From Lytechinus variegatus (lineage: Eukaryota > Echinodermata > Echinoidea > Temnopleuroida > Toxopneustidae): a stretch of 64,000 nucleotides of DNA. Numbering within the stretch: the stretch's first letter is position 1; each line of letters begins with the position of its first letter. The stretch is taken from positions 14,059,292 to 14,123,291 of the forward strand of contig NC_054751.1 in NCBI RefSeq assembly GCF_018143015.1. Direction: 5' to 3'. Made by a program: the position numbers and the translations under genes. The notes under the pieces were generated by a model. The model ran no database searches. It worked only from the letters and a program-made list of their open reading frames with translations, and was not told where the DNA came from. Positions 38,401 through 50,500 of this stretch are shown here, piece by piece.

Positions 38401-40870
38401 TTACTGAAATATCTGTATCCACAACATGTCACATTATTTATTTCATATTGGCTGAAAAGGCTTTACAAAAATTAATTCAGGCAGACTGATTGAATCCAGT
38501 GCGTCATTATAATACTGAAGGAGGATACACCTCTGTTTTTTATCCAACATTGAATGCTCTTTCGTGTCAATTCCATGAGTCTATTGAAAACATCTTTATG
38601 TACATTTATTTCAGAGGCATTTTTTATGTGATGTAAGTGATATGGCAATTTTTTTATCGCAATTCAAAATCAGTTGATAGACTAAAAGTGATATTTTCAG
38701 ACTTTGAAAGACTTTCTGGACGACAAAACTAATTAAGTTAGGTTAATGTCAATATTTGGAGTTTTTCGTTCGGCGAAATAGTTTAGGAGCCTTTTTTACC
38801 CTTGATGAACAGAACATAAGGCCGGGGGGGACAGATGTATTGCTGTATAATTCCAAACACCCCCTACGAACGAGCTTTTCTCCGGGTGCAAAATAACCAC
38901 ATGAACAAGTTTTTTTTGCGGGCTTCATTTGCACAGTTTGGCCCCTAAACAACTTTTGTCTCGGGCCCGAACACTTTTCAGAAACGAGGAGTAAAAAGCC
39001 CCGGTGAACTTGACAAGCTTGGGGGAAACATACCCTAAACACGTGTGGCTAGCTTAAGAAACGGAAGCGGGGGGGATGGGGTCCTGTCCCCCCCCCCTCT
39101 GAATTTGAGGTAGGGGACGGACCACCCCCTCCCTATAATTTCTTTTGATAACCTTTTTTTTCTTTTTTTTGCTTGTAAGTGCATGCGTTGCCCCTTAAAA
39201 AAAATTGGTCCCCCCTAAAAGTTTGGTTGAAACTTTTTTTTATGCTTGTCAAATTTTTTACCTGTGTGCATCCCTAAATTTTAGGTAGACCCCCCCCTAA
39301 TTTTTTGGCTTCCGCCGCCATTGGTGGCTAGTCTTTAATAAAAAGTGCACTAAATACGTTTGGCCCCGAGATTGACCACTGACCAGTCTTCCAATTCCAA
39401 ATTTTATACGGACTTCTTTAAGACACATTAGAAGAGTTAATGATAATTTATCCGATACAAAGGGAGTTGTATATTTATGATAAGAATATTATTTGTATGG
39501 AAAAAGGGTTTACAATTTGAATCAGCATATCTTGGAAAATAATGCTAGGGCCTACCTACATCAAATATTTTCTCAATTTGAATTTAGAAGCAAATTACAT
39601 TGAAAAGTTTAAGCATATCTGTTTACCCGTTGCTGGAAGAATTATATTAAAAAATTAGTTGTTTTCTTACCCAACACGAGAGTAATGCACTCCAGAGTTA
39701 TGCTTTTCTCCATTTTAATTTAAAATGGAGAAAAGCATAACTCTGAAATGGAAAACAACTAATTTAACGTTTTAAAAAAAATCTTGACAAATACACGAAC
39801 AGCTGTAAAAAAAATAAAGATTAATTTAATTCTCTGTTTTTAAAGTTAGAATTAATATTATGATTTTCGTAATAAGTAATAGAAAACAAGTATTTAAGAC
39901 TCAGATATAGCACACTAAATAGTTGGCAAGGGGGGGGGGTCCGTATGAGTTTTTATACAAAATGATATACACAAACCAGCACCTATTCCATTTTGGCCTT
40001 GTCTCGACAAGTTTATGCTAACTTTGTGGAAAGGAAATAGAAACATATGAATATTTATTTTATATAGGCCTACTTGTGAATTTTCAAAAGGTTTGGGATA
40101 CTAAATGAGTGTGCAAGACTTTTATATTTTTAAATACATAACTTTAGTTAGTTGGCAGGAAATTTATTTCGGGAAGTAGAAGACAATTAAAGCTAAATAT
40201 CGAGTAATAAATCTTGTTTTAATTCTAGTTAAATATCTTCTATACAATTACAGATAATTGAAATATATGAATTAAAAAAATACGGGATCAAGAAGACAAC
40301 ATATTGGCAGCAAAGAAGAAAGGGAACTCTTACATTCCATATTCTAAATGGTAAAAACCTAAATATTGCACCAACGATATAGGAACCAAGAGCCAATCGT
40401 CCACCGGATAGAGATGGGGAATTTTGAGGGAGGGTCGGGGTCGTTTCTTTTTTCTTTTCTTTTTTAGTGAGGGTTGGGGCCGAGGCTAGCGAGGAGGCCG
40501 AGGTGAAGGGTTTTTTTTTATTTTTTTCTTGCTATTTGGAAAATCTCTTTTTTTATTGTATTGGAAACAAAGTGTGATATTGAGTTTTTATTGTAATACA
40601 CAATGATACTGTGTTAATGCATACGTCATATACAAAATGAGAAGCAAGTTAAAGGGGAAAAAATAATATAATGTCAGTGTTTTCAAAAGAAAGAACAAAA
40701 ATTGCATAGTATGTTAGTTGTCAATGTATATCTGTAAAGAGATGTTATTCATTTGTTAGATGTATTTTCTTCTGTATAATTATGACGAGAATTGAAATTA
40801 TTAATAAAAAAAACCCCTGTAATATGAGAAGAAGAAAAAAGAAGTCTGATAGTCGCGATTTATTACGATT
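38400..40870. other. Intergenic stretch, mostly unrecognised
   Basis: Low-complexity C/G and T runs and another possible inverted-end repeat at about 39058-39330 (cggaagcggggg on the left, cttccgccgcc on the right). No gene recognised. Confidence 0.4.
39654..39763. repeat. Long hairpin with 26-bp perfect inner arms
   Basis: Inner arms 39693-39718 and 39720-39745 are exact reverse complements around a single T. Outer 13-bp arms (attagttgttttc at 39654-39666, its complement at 39751-39763) extend the structure, with a 26-nt loop on the left and 5 nt on the right. Confidence 0.92.
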
Positions 40871-40875
40871 TATTT

Positions 40876-40913
40876 GTCACGTGATGTATGGCGAAACTTT
40901 TGAGTCACGTGAT
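40876..40913. promoter_or_regulatory. Pair of GTCACGTGAT E-boxes upstream of the ANK-TIR gene
   Basis: Two identical decamers, 40876-40885 and 40904-40913, start 28 bp apart about 0.7 kb before the ATG. The core TCACGTGA is the E-box bound by bHLH-Zip factors of the MITF/TFEB/USF type. The transcription start is unknown. Confidence 0.4.
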
Positions 40914-41572
40914 AATCTCCAATTGTAGGTGTAGGCTATACCATGCAGACTCGACTCTTGAGGTGCTAGGTGGGATCCCAGCTTTGGATCCCAGAGTGCG
41001 AAGCGCGCTGCTTGAGCTGGTTTGCTCCGCAAACCAGTGTGAAAAAGCGAGCAAAGCGAGCCATGCAGCCGCAGTAGATGTTTCCACAGCAGTGTATGTA
41101 CAGATGTACAGTCACTGCAGATGTGGGTCTACACAGTTCGTAGACTATTTTTTTTAACGGTTAGCTCTGGCTGGCGCGAAAATTCACTCACGTACGTGTA
41201 CCGGTACGCGGTAGCTAGAGCTCAAAGTCAAAGACGTTATGTATAATTACTACCGCTGGTGCATATTGACAATACCAGTGGCAGTAATAATACATAAGGT
41301 CTTTGTATAGTGCCAGCAATTATCAAGTACCAATGTTCATAATTCATTCAGTGCATGCAATCATGACAAACGCGTGTACCCGGCGCGTGTACCACCTGAT
41401 CTGAAGAATGGTGATTTCAAACCTAGAAGTAGGGAAACCCTAACAAAGGGCATTCTAGCTTAAACAAGTTGGTGCCAGTAGTATAGATCTAATATTAAGT
41501 AACGTTAGCAGTAGCAGCAACTCACTGTTTAGACTACACACAAAGTCACAACTTATATTCACGATTGTCATC

Positions 41573-44500
41573 ATGTCAACGAGGGCAGCGGTGGCTGCTG
41601 CAAATGTTGGTCGCACATCGTCATCGTTTAGTACTGGTGATGTCACTAAAAACCCTCTTACTAGGTCTGCAGGAGCTGATGTGAATAAGGTTGATAATAA
41701 GGGTTGGACTCCATTACATCATGCTGCTAGAAAAGGCGATATTGATATCGCAAAACAATTAATCTGCCTTGGAGCTGATGTTAATGAAACAAGAAGAAAA
41801 GATGGTAGCACTGCATTGCACTATGCTGCTAAGAATGGTCATCTGGAAGTCACCAAGATTCTGGTCAGTGAAGAAGCGAATGTACAGTGGCTACAGAAGG
41901 GAGATGATAATGGTTTGACTGCATTGCAATATGCTTCTAAGAATGGTCATCTAGAAGTCACCAAGTTTCTGGTCATTAAAGGAGCTGATGTACATAAGGG
42001 GAACAGTAACGGTTTGACTGCATTACACCATGCTTCTAAGAATGGTCATCTGGAAGTCACCAAGTTTCTGGTCAGTGAAGATGCCAATGTACATAAGGGG
42101 GATGACAACGGTTTATCTGCATTGCACTATGCTGCTAAGAATGGTCATCTTAATGTCACTAAGTTTCTGGTCTGCAAAGGAGCCGATCTAGATATGGGGG
42201 ATGATAATGGTTTGACTACATTGCACTACGCTGCTAAGAATGGTAATTTTAGAGTCACAAAGTTTCTGATCAGTAAAGGAGCCGATGTTCATAAGGGAGA
42301 TAACAACGGTTTATCTGCATTGCAGTATGCTGCTTGGAGTGACAATGTTAATGTCACCAAACATCTTGTCAGTAAAGGAGCCGAAGTGAATAAGGGAGAT
42401 ATTGATGGTCGGACTGCATTGCACATTGCTGCTAAGAATGGTCATATTAATGTCACCAAGTTCCTGATCAGTAAAGGAGCTGATGTACATAAGGGGGATA
42501 ACAACGGTGTGACTTCATTGCACTCTGCTGCTAAGAATGGTCATCTTAATGTCACTAAGTTTCTGGTCTGCAAAGGAGCCAATCTAGATATGGGGGATGA
42601 TAATGGTTTGACTACATTGCACTACGCTGCTAAGAATGGTAATTTTAGAGTCACAAAGTTTCTGATCAGTAAAGGAGCCGATGTACATAAGGGGGATAAC
42701 AACGGTTTGTCTGCATTGCACTATGCTGCTTGGAGTGACAATGTTAATGTCACCAAACATCTTGTCAGTAAAGGAGCCGAAGTGAATAAGGGAGATATTG
42801 ATGGTCGGACTGCATTGCACATTGCTGCTAAGAATGGTCATATTAATGTCACCAAGTTCCTGATCAGTAAAGGAGCTGATGTACATAAGGAGGATACTAA
42901 CGGTGTGACTTCATTGCACTCTGCTGCTAAGAATGGTCATCTTTAATGTCACTAAGTTTCTGATCAGTAAAGGAGCCGATGTGCATAAGGGGGATAACAA
43001 CGGTTTGTCTGCATTGCACTATGCTGCTTGGAGTGACAATGTTGATGTCACCAAACATCTTGTCAGTAAAGGAGTCGAAGTGAATGAGCGAGATATTGAT
43101 GGTTGGACTGCATTGCACGTTGCTGCTAAGAATGGTCATCTCGACGTCACCAAACATCTGATTGATCAAGGAGCGAAAATCAATGAGATAAATACATATG
43201 GATATTCTGCTTTGCACCATGCTGTTACCACAGGCCACCTTCATGTCGTAAAATATCTAATCTCTCAAAGAGCTGATGTAAATCAATGCCGAAAGGATGG
43301 TTGTACAGCTTTGCACATATATTCTCAAGATGAGGCATGTCTCGATATCACCAAGTATCTTGTTAGTCAAGGAGCGGAAGTAAATTTGAAATGTACTGAC
43401 GATTTTACTGCGTTACATATTGCTGTCCAGCTTGGTACCATTGAAGTTGTCAAGTTCCTACTCTCAAAAGGAGCACACATCGATACAAAAAACATTCGTG
43501 GTCAGACACCTTTAAGCCAGGCCTTTGCCCTCAAACACAAAGACATAACAGATCTACTCATTGGAGACTGGGATTCTAAGCATGTATTCAATTTCATTTA
43601 TTTTATTTTTTCGTGATGAATATCAATATCATTGTTGCCACCATCAACATTATTTTTTATCATTAGTGTCATTACTATTTCATTTATTTGTTATTTCTTT
43701 ATATTGCAACTCCATCTACAATATCTATCAACAACATTGTCATCATCATATAATAACTATTCCTATTTAGTAATATTCCTAAGGGTGGTAATACTAGTTT
43801 AGTATTAAAGGGGAAGTTGTTGCTGTTGGTACACCCGGCCCCCTCACTCTGGGTTCGGAAGGACCGCGTGCGTGTTCCCAAAATGTCCAGTAAAGGGGTA
43901 TTAGTAGTAGTACATGTAGTTAGTTGGTAGAAGTATTATAGAGCAGTACTAGTTGTGGAAGTTGGCTAGTGGTAGAAGTATTAGATTAGTATTGTCAGTG
44001 GCGGACTGTGACCCGGAGGAGCAAAGTATTAGAGGGGCCATATTGTTCCATATTGTTCACAAACAATATTGCGCCCCTCAAGTCATTGACTCCTCTGGGT
44101 CACAGTCCACCACTGAGTATGTCATGTAGAAATTATGTAAATGTGATAAAATTTCAGTTCATCCATGATAAATTAAAAATTGAGAGTAAGTTAAATGGAA
44201 CCAGAAACACATGTATGAAAACTATTCAGATGGACTAGCTAATTTGGTAAATTTTTAGAAGCTTTTCATCTGTGATCTGCAATAACGAGGTCGGTGATGG
44301 CTACGGCCCAATTTGGTAATTAAAATGTCTTATTGTACACATTTTTTTTCTTCATTCATTTTATAGATTGATCAACCCATTCTCCATCATGCTTTACAAG
44401 AAGGTGATGTGTCCCTCCTTGTCAAGTTAGTTTCTCACGGATGTGATCTCAATGTTCAGTCCTCTGATGGTCAGACATGTCTTCACAAAGCGATTAACTT

Positions 44501-47500
44501 GTGCTACAGGGCATTTAGGATGGTTACGATTCCAGATGTACTGAGAAAGGTAATGTGCATAAATTACTGATAGTATCCTGCAATTAGTAGCCATCTGGAA
44601 TAAAATGATTAGAAATGTTTTTTCAACTGATTTGAGTAGGTACATGTATGGGTGTCAACGTTTACCAAAAAAACGTTAGGAGGAATACGGGTTGGGGAAA
44701 GTGGGTTTTGTTGAAGGTCATAGGTCAATGACCTTTTCATATATACTGTAATAATCTCTGAGATAAAAAGGTGCAGGATGGCGGTCTTGGTGTCAAAATG
44801 CACAGATTATTTCAAGAAGATAAAATAGAATAAAATTAATTCCCTATATTGCACATACACCCATAAAATTCAAGGTCAAAGCCTTCCAAAGGTCAATGAC
44901 CTTTTTACATTATATACCATACTGTATGGTATAATGGAATCACTGAGATGGAAAAGTTCAGGTTGGTGATCTTGGTGCCAAAATGCACAAATTCTTACTA
45001 GAAAATAAAATAAAATTAAGTACCTAGAATGCACATACACACATAAATCTCAAGGTCAAATCCTTTCAAAGGTCAATGACTTTTTTAAATTATGTACCAT
45101 AAGTACTGTAAAATAGAATCTCTGAGATGGAAATGTGCAGGTTGGTGATCTTGGTATCAAAATGCACAGATTCTTGCAAGAAGAGAAAATTACCTAGAAT
45201 GCATATACGACAAAATTCAAGGTCAAAGGTCAATGACCTTTCTTACATTATATACCACACGATATAATGGTATCTCTGAGATGAAAAGGAGCAGGTTGGT
45301 GATCTTGGTGTCAAAATGCAAAGGCTTTGCAGGAAGATCAAATTAAATGAATTAGAATTAAGCACCTAGAATGCATAATTAATTATTCACCCATAAATTC
45401 ATGGTCAAAGCCTTTAAAGTTCAATGACCTTTTTACTTAATGACATACTGTATAGTAATATCTGAGATTAATGGACACAGGTTGGTGATCGTTGTGTCAA
45501 AATGCACAGATTCTTATACAGGAAGATCAAATAAGATAGAATAAATCACCTAGAATGCATATTAATTTATGAAGTTCAAGGTCAAAGGTCAATGACCTTT
45601 TCACATGGATATATCGTATAATGGTATCTCTGAGATAAACCGCTGCAATTTGGTGATCTTTGTGTCAAAAAGCAGTTTTTGTAAGAAGAAAAAAAGGCAC
45701 GAAATACTCATAAAGAATAATTATTCACCTTTGAAATTCAAAGACCAAGGTCAAAAGTTACTAAATATCAATATGTATCCATGCATGATTCCGCTGAAAA
45801 GAAATTTATCCCTTATATTCGCATTTTATTTGTGAATAATAGAAACAAAGATGGTTATTTGTAATGAAAACCTGGATGTTTAATATTTTAGATCAAAATT
45901 CTCTTCTTAATATAAGAATACATTGCCAAAAGTGAAAAAAAATCATGTGTATATAGTTCTAAATGGTGAAGTTTTCTTAAGCAGAAGCATTTAGATGTGT
46001 ATTTCATAAATCTAAATCTAGGTTCATGTACTCATTTGTTTTCTCTGTAGCTATAGGTTATAAACCTCAAATGTTACAATGAATATAAACAACTAAATCT
46101 GTAAATAGAGAGGGTAGGCCTAACCCTCATGTCACAGCAAGCATCATCCGAGAAAATTTTCAAATAGCCAGGGACAGTGAATAATTGAAATAAGGCAATC
46201 ATTATAGCTACAGCTTTGTCATTGTAAATGAAGAGAAGTGTAAGGTTACTTTGATCTGGCCCATTCCATGAAAGCCTAACGTTTTGTCAAGGGTTATCAA
46301 ACCAGGATCTACATGTATGTTATCACTCTTATGTTGCTCAGCTTGATTCTCAAGAACTGGAAGTGGTGCTGTAGGAATTTTGATAGTTAGGTCTATGTAT
46401 GTGTACTTGCAAGCTATTATCTCCTTTTGAATTTCTTTTCCCTGTTTCTAATTTGTGCATGATAACAATCAATTGTTCTGAACACGGCTACCTTGATTTA
46501 GAATTTATGTTTGAATACTGCTACTAGAGATAAAATCATATCAAATTACATAGGTCTGATTTTTTTTTCATTTCTTTTGGCGATATGATATACATGTATA
46601 AAGAAGTGTGATTTGATCTGAATTTCACCATGAACTTGTATTTTGATGGCATTATTGATCAAGGATTCAACTTTTAATTTTGTGCTTAATTTTCCATGCA
46701 GTTCTGTTCTTTTTCCACCTGAATCACTAAACTTCCATGCTACAATCAGGTCATCAACCTTTTTTTTACTAAATGTCCACTGATGTTTTGGAAAGAGTTC
46801 ATTGACCTCTGACCCCATAAATACATTCTTTATGCTTATTTTTGTTGTTTAATGTTCTTTTACAAGTGCATTTTGGCACCAAGATCACCAACCTTCGGTG
46901 TTTTATTTTAAATAGAGATACCAGTATTGAGAACATATTGTAAACAAAGTTCATTGACCTTTGACCTTGAATTTTAGTGGTGAATGTGCATTCTCGATGC
47001 TTAATTTTAATTTATTTAATCTTCCTGTAAGAATCTGTATATTTTGACACCAAGACCACCAACCGGTGCCGTTTTATTTTAGAGATATCATTATATAGTA
47101 TGGTATATGATATATTAAAGGTTGTTGACCTTTGACCTTACATTTTAAGGGTCAATGTAGTATATTCTGTGTACTTGATTTTATTTTATTTGATCTTCTT
47201 GTAAGAATCTGTGCGTTTTGACACCAAGATCACCATCCTCCACATTTCCATCTCAGATATACCATTATGCAATATGGTATATAATGTAAAAAGGTCATTG
47301 ACCTTTGAAAGGCTTTGAACTTGAATGTTATGGGTGTGTGTGGAATATAGGTAATTAATTAGGTGATCTGTCAATCGACAGATCAACTTTTAATTTCGTA
47401 CTAATTTTCTTTTTTATTTATTTGTTTATTTATTTATTAGGTGATCTGTCAATCGACAGATCAACTTTTATTTTCGTACGAATTTTCTTTTTTATTTATT

Positions 47501-50500
47501 TTTATTTTCCGCCCTTTTCTTGTTAGCACAAAATCTCCAATTCTACATCATCAATTATCTTCAAAATATCATCAGATATTGGGACTTATCATGTTATGTG
47601 TATAAAGCAAGTTCAAGGTCAAAAGGTCATCATGACATCATCTAGGCGCCATTTTGTAAAATCACATTAGCAATCATATTTTCATTATGAATTATCAAAA
47701 ATCAACAACATTTACATCACAACAACTTCAGGGAAAGGGTCAACTGTCCATGTCATCAAAGGTCATGTAAAGGTCACAACGCGCGCGTCAAAATTTTAAA
47801 ATGCTCAAAATCACTTTTTGACCAAAACAGTACGAATTGAGTCATTTTAAGCATTTCAAAAATTTGCGCGCGTTCTCGCGCGTAATGGCACTATAGAGCA
47901 TAGGATCGCCATTTTTTATATCAATGCATTCATAATACAATTCTGGGTAATTTGATACCTTGATCAACCTTCTACGACAAGTAATAACGGAATTAGCCTC
48001 CATCAAAGTTTACAGCACGCGCGCACTTAGCATAGGCAATATGTGCAAAAACATAAAACATAATAAAAAATTTATTATATTACAATTCATTCAGGTAGTC
48101 CGTTGACCCCCAATTTTTTTCATATTCGAATAGAGTATAGATGGGGGATATGATTTCTTGTCACATTTGACCCGAAATTTTATCATGACGTCATCAAAAT
48201 GGCGTCGGAACTCAAAATTCCCACTTTGCTACTTATGACGTCATCATAATTATGCAAATTTGACTCTTAACTCCGTAAATATTGGTAAATTTTCGCTAGG
48301 TTTTTTATATGTTGTAGCTGAGGACATACTCTATCTAATGTGATGGCTATATTGTCATTTCGCTGATATTATTATTTTTTTTTCGTCATATATAGAGTCA
48401 ATCATAGAGACGGCATACTAAGCTTTTCAATGTCATATGGTCATGATGACGTCATCTACGCACCATTTTGTAAAATTCTTAATTTGATCATATCTTCATT
48501 ATCAATCATTAAAAATTAACAATATTTATATCACATTAACTTCAGGTCAGGTGTCAATGTCATCAAAGGTCATGTAAAGGTCATGACGCATGCGTCAAAG
48601 GTACAAAAATCCTCCAAATGGCCTATAAAAATTGGGTACGTTTCGGGTCATTCTAAGCATTTCAAAAATTTGCGCGCCCACATACACCTTAACGCAACGC
48701 AGAAACACCGTTTTTTACATCTATAGATTGATAATATAATTCTAAGCAATTTGATACACAATTTAGCTTTCTACGACCAATAATAAGGAAATTATCCTCT
48801 GTTTAAATTTGTAGCAATAAGTGCGCGTGCGCGCTCTCCATATTCTTTATATGGCAAAACATGCCTTTTCAAAATTCAGTATAGGCTATAGCTTTTTAAA
48901 AAGTCCATTAACCCCCAATTTTTTTTCCATATATCGATAGAATATGAGTTTTAGATATGATTTCATGTCACCATTGTCCCTAAATTATATCATGACGTCA
49001 TCAAAATGGCGCATAAACTAAAAATTTCATTTTTTCAAAAATGACGTAATCAAATTTATGCAAATTTGGTTGTAACTTCTCGAATATAGATCGTTTTTCG
49101 CCCAGATTGGAATATGATGTAGACTAGAATGTACTCTTTCTCCTCAGTTTACATGAATTTTCGTTTTGAGAAATGCATCATTGCGTAAAACAGCGATGAA
49201 AAGAGGCATGTCATTTTTCCTTATTTTGTGTGTAATGTCTAGGGGAAATGACTTTTTTTCAAAACTGAATTCTGCATTCCTCTTTTTCGTGAGCCATATC
49301 TCCATTGTTTCTTGTCAGTTTTCCCTGAGCTTTTAGTATGTTGTAGCTGAGATTGTAAGCTTTCGCCAATATTCCCTCCATTTTTTGAACAGATGCCGGG
49401 ATCATGCCTGTTTTTCACTTGCAAATTTGGAATTGTAATTCTCAAAATTGCTTACGTGTAATCTCTATGGGGAATATCGTGGCTCAATGGATAACGCATT
49501 TGACTTGCGTTCTCGGGGGCGCAGGTTCGAGTCCTGGGGTAAACAAGATGATTTTTTTTCCATTTTTTTTTCTTTTACCACCTCTTACATGATCCTTTAT
49601 GACAATTAAAAGGTATAAAAGTTAAAATTTAGCAAGATAAAACAGATTATAATTGCTTTTTTTCAAATCACATGTATTTTGCGTGTAATCTCTATGGGAC
49701 ATGACTTTTTCTCAAAACTAGATTCGACATTCCTCTATTTGTGAGCCATATCTCATTTTTTTCATGTCAGTTTTCCCTGAGCTTTTAGTATGTTGTAGCT
49801 GAGATTCGAAGCTTTCGTATATGTTCCCTCCATTTTTTTATCAGATGCCGGGATCATGCCCGTATTTCACTTGCAAAATTGGAATTGTAATTCTCAAATT
49901 TGCTTACGTGTTATCTCTATGGGGAATATCGTTGCTCAGTGGATAACGCACTTGACTTGCGTTCTCGGGGGCGCAGGTTCGAGTCCGGGGTTAAACAAGA
50001 TAATTTTTTTTTCATCTTTTTTTCTTTTTACCACCTCGTACATGATCCAGGTTTAAGTTAAAATTTAGCAAGATGAAACAGATTATAACTACTTTTTTCA
50101 TATCACATGTATTTTCATATGTCAAAGAGACCCTTTTACAGCGCTTTATCATCTCCCGTCTTTCACAAGTATTCCATCCATAATGAACATTCCGTTGTCA
50201 TGAAGATCATATTGATCTGCATGAACATGGTAATAGTGATCATGATGGCGAGAACAAGGACAGACCAGCTAATTCGTCCGCATGACGAATTAAAATCTAG
50301 TTGTCTTTGTGATCATGAAATTAGAGACAGCTCACCTAATTCGTCCTCGTGATGAATTCAAATTCTAGTTTCATTTCATTTTCTATAAGAATCTGTGCAT
50401 TTTGAAACCAAGATCACCAACCTGCGCCTTTTAATCTCATTATGCAGTAGGCTATGATATGAAAAGGTCATTGATCTTTGACCTTCAAAAGAACACTTTC

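Larger units (their letters stand above)
47361..50372. mobile_element. Element inserted in copy A, internally duplicated
   Basis: Starts with two copies of gatctgtcaatcgacagatc about 85 bp apart. It then holds two related blocks of about 813 bp (gatgacgtcatct, aaggtcatgtaaaggtca, atttgcgcgc) and two of 452 bp carrying tRNA-like sequence. It ends around two ctaattcgtcc words near 50270 and 50340. Edges are approximate. Confidence 0.6.

Noticed and set aside
38749-39042. 97-residue minus-strand frame with several Cys
   Set aside because: No family match, no splice support, and it lies among poly-C repeat remnants.
42584-43244. Long minus-strand frames under the ankyrin exon
   Set aside because: Antisense shadows of the repetitive ankyrin coding sequence.
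46546-46818. 90-residue minus-strand frame in copy A, considered as a transposase piece
   Set aside because: No recognisable motif, and it is not seen as an open counterpart in copy B; not supportable.
49469-49997. Two functional tRNA genes
   Set aside because: The B box is intact but the acceptor stem does not pair and both units lie in a duplicated repeat; tRNA-derived sequence is the safer call.
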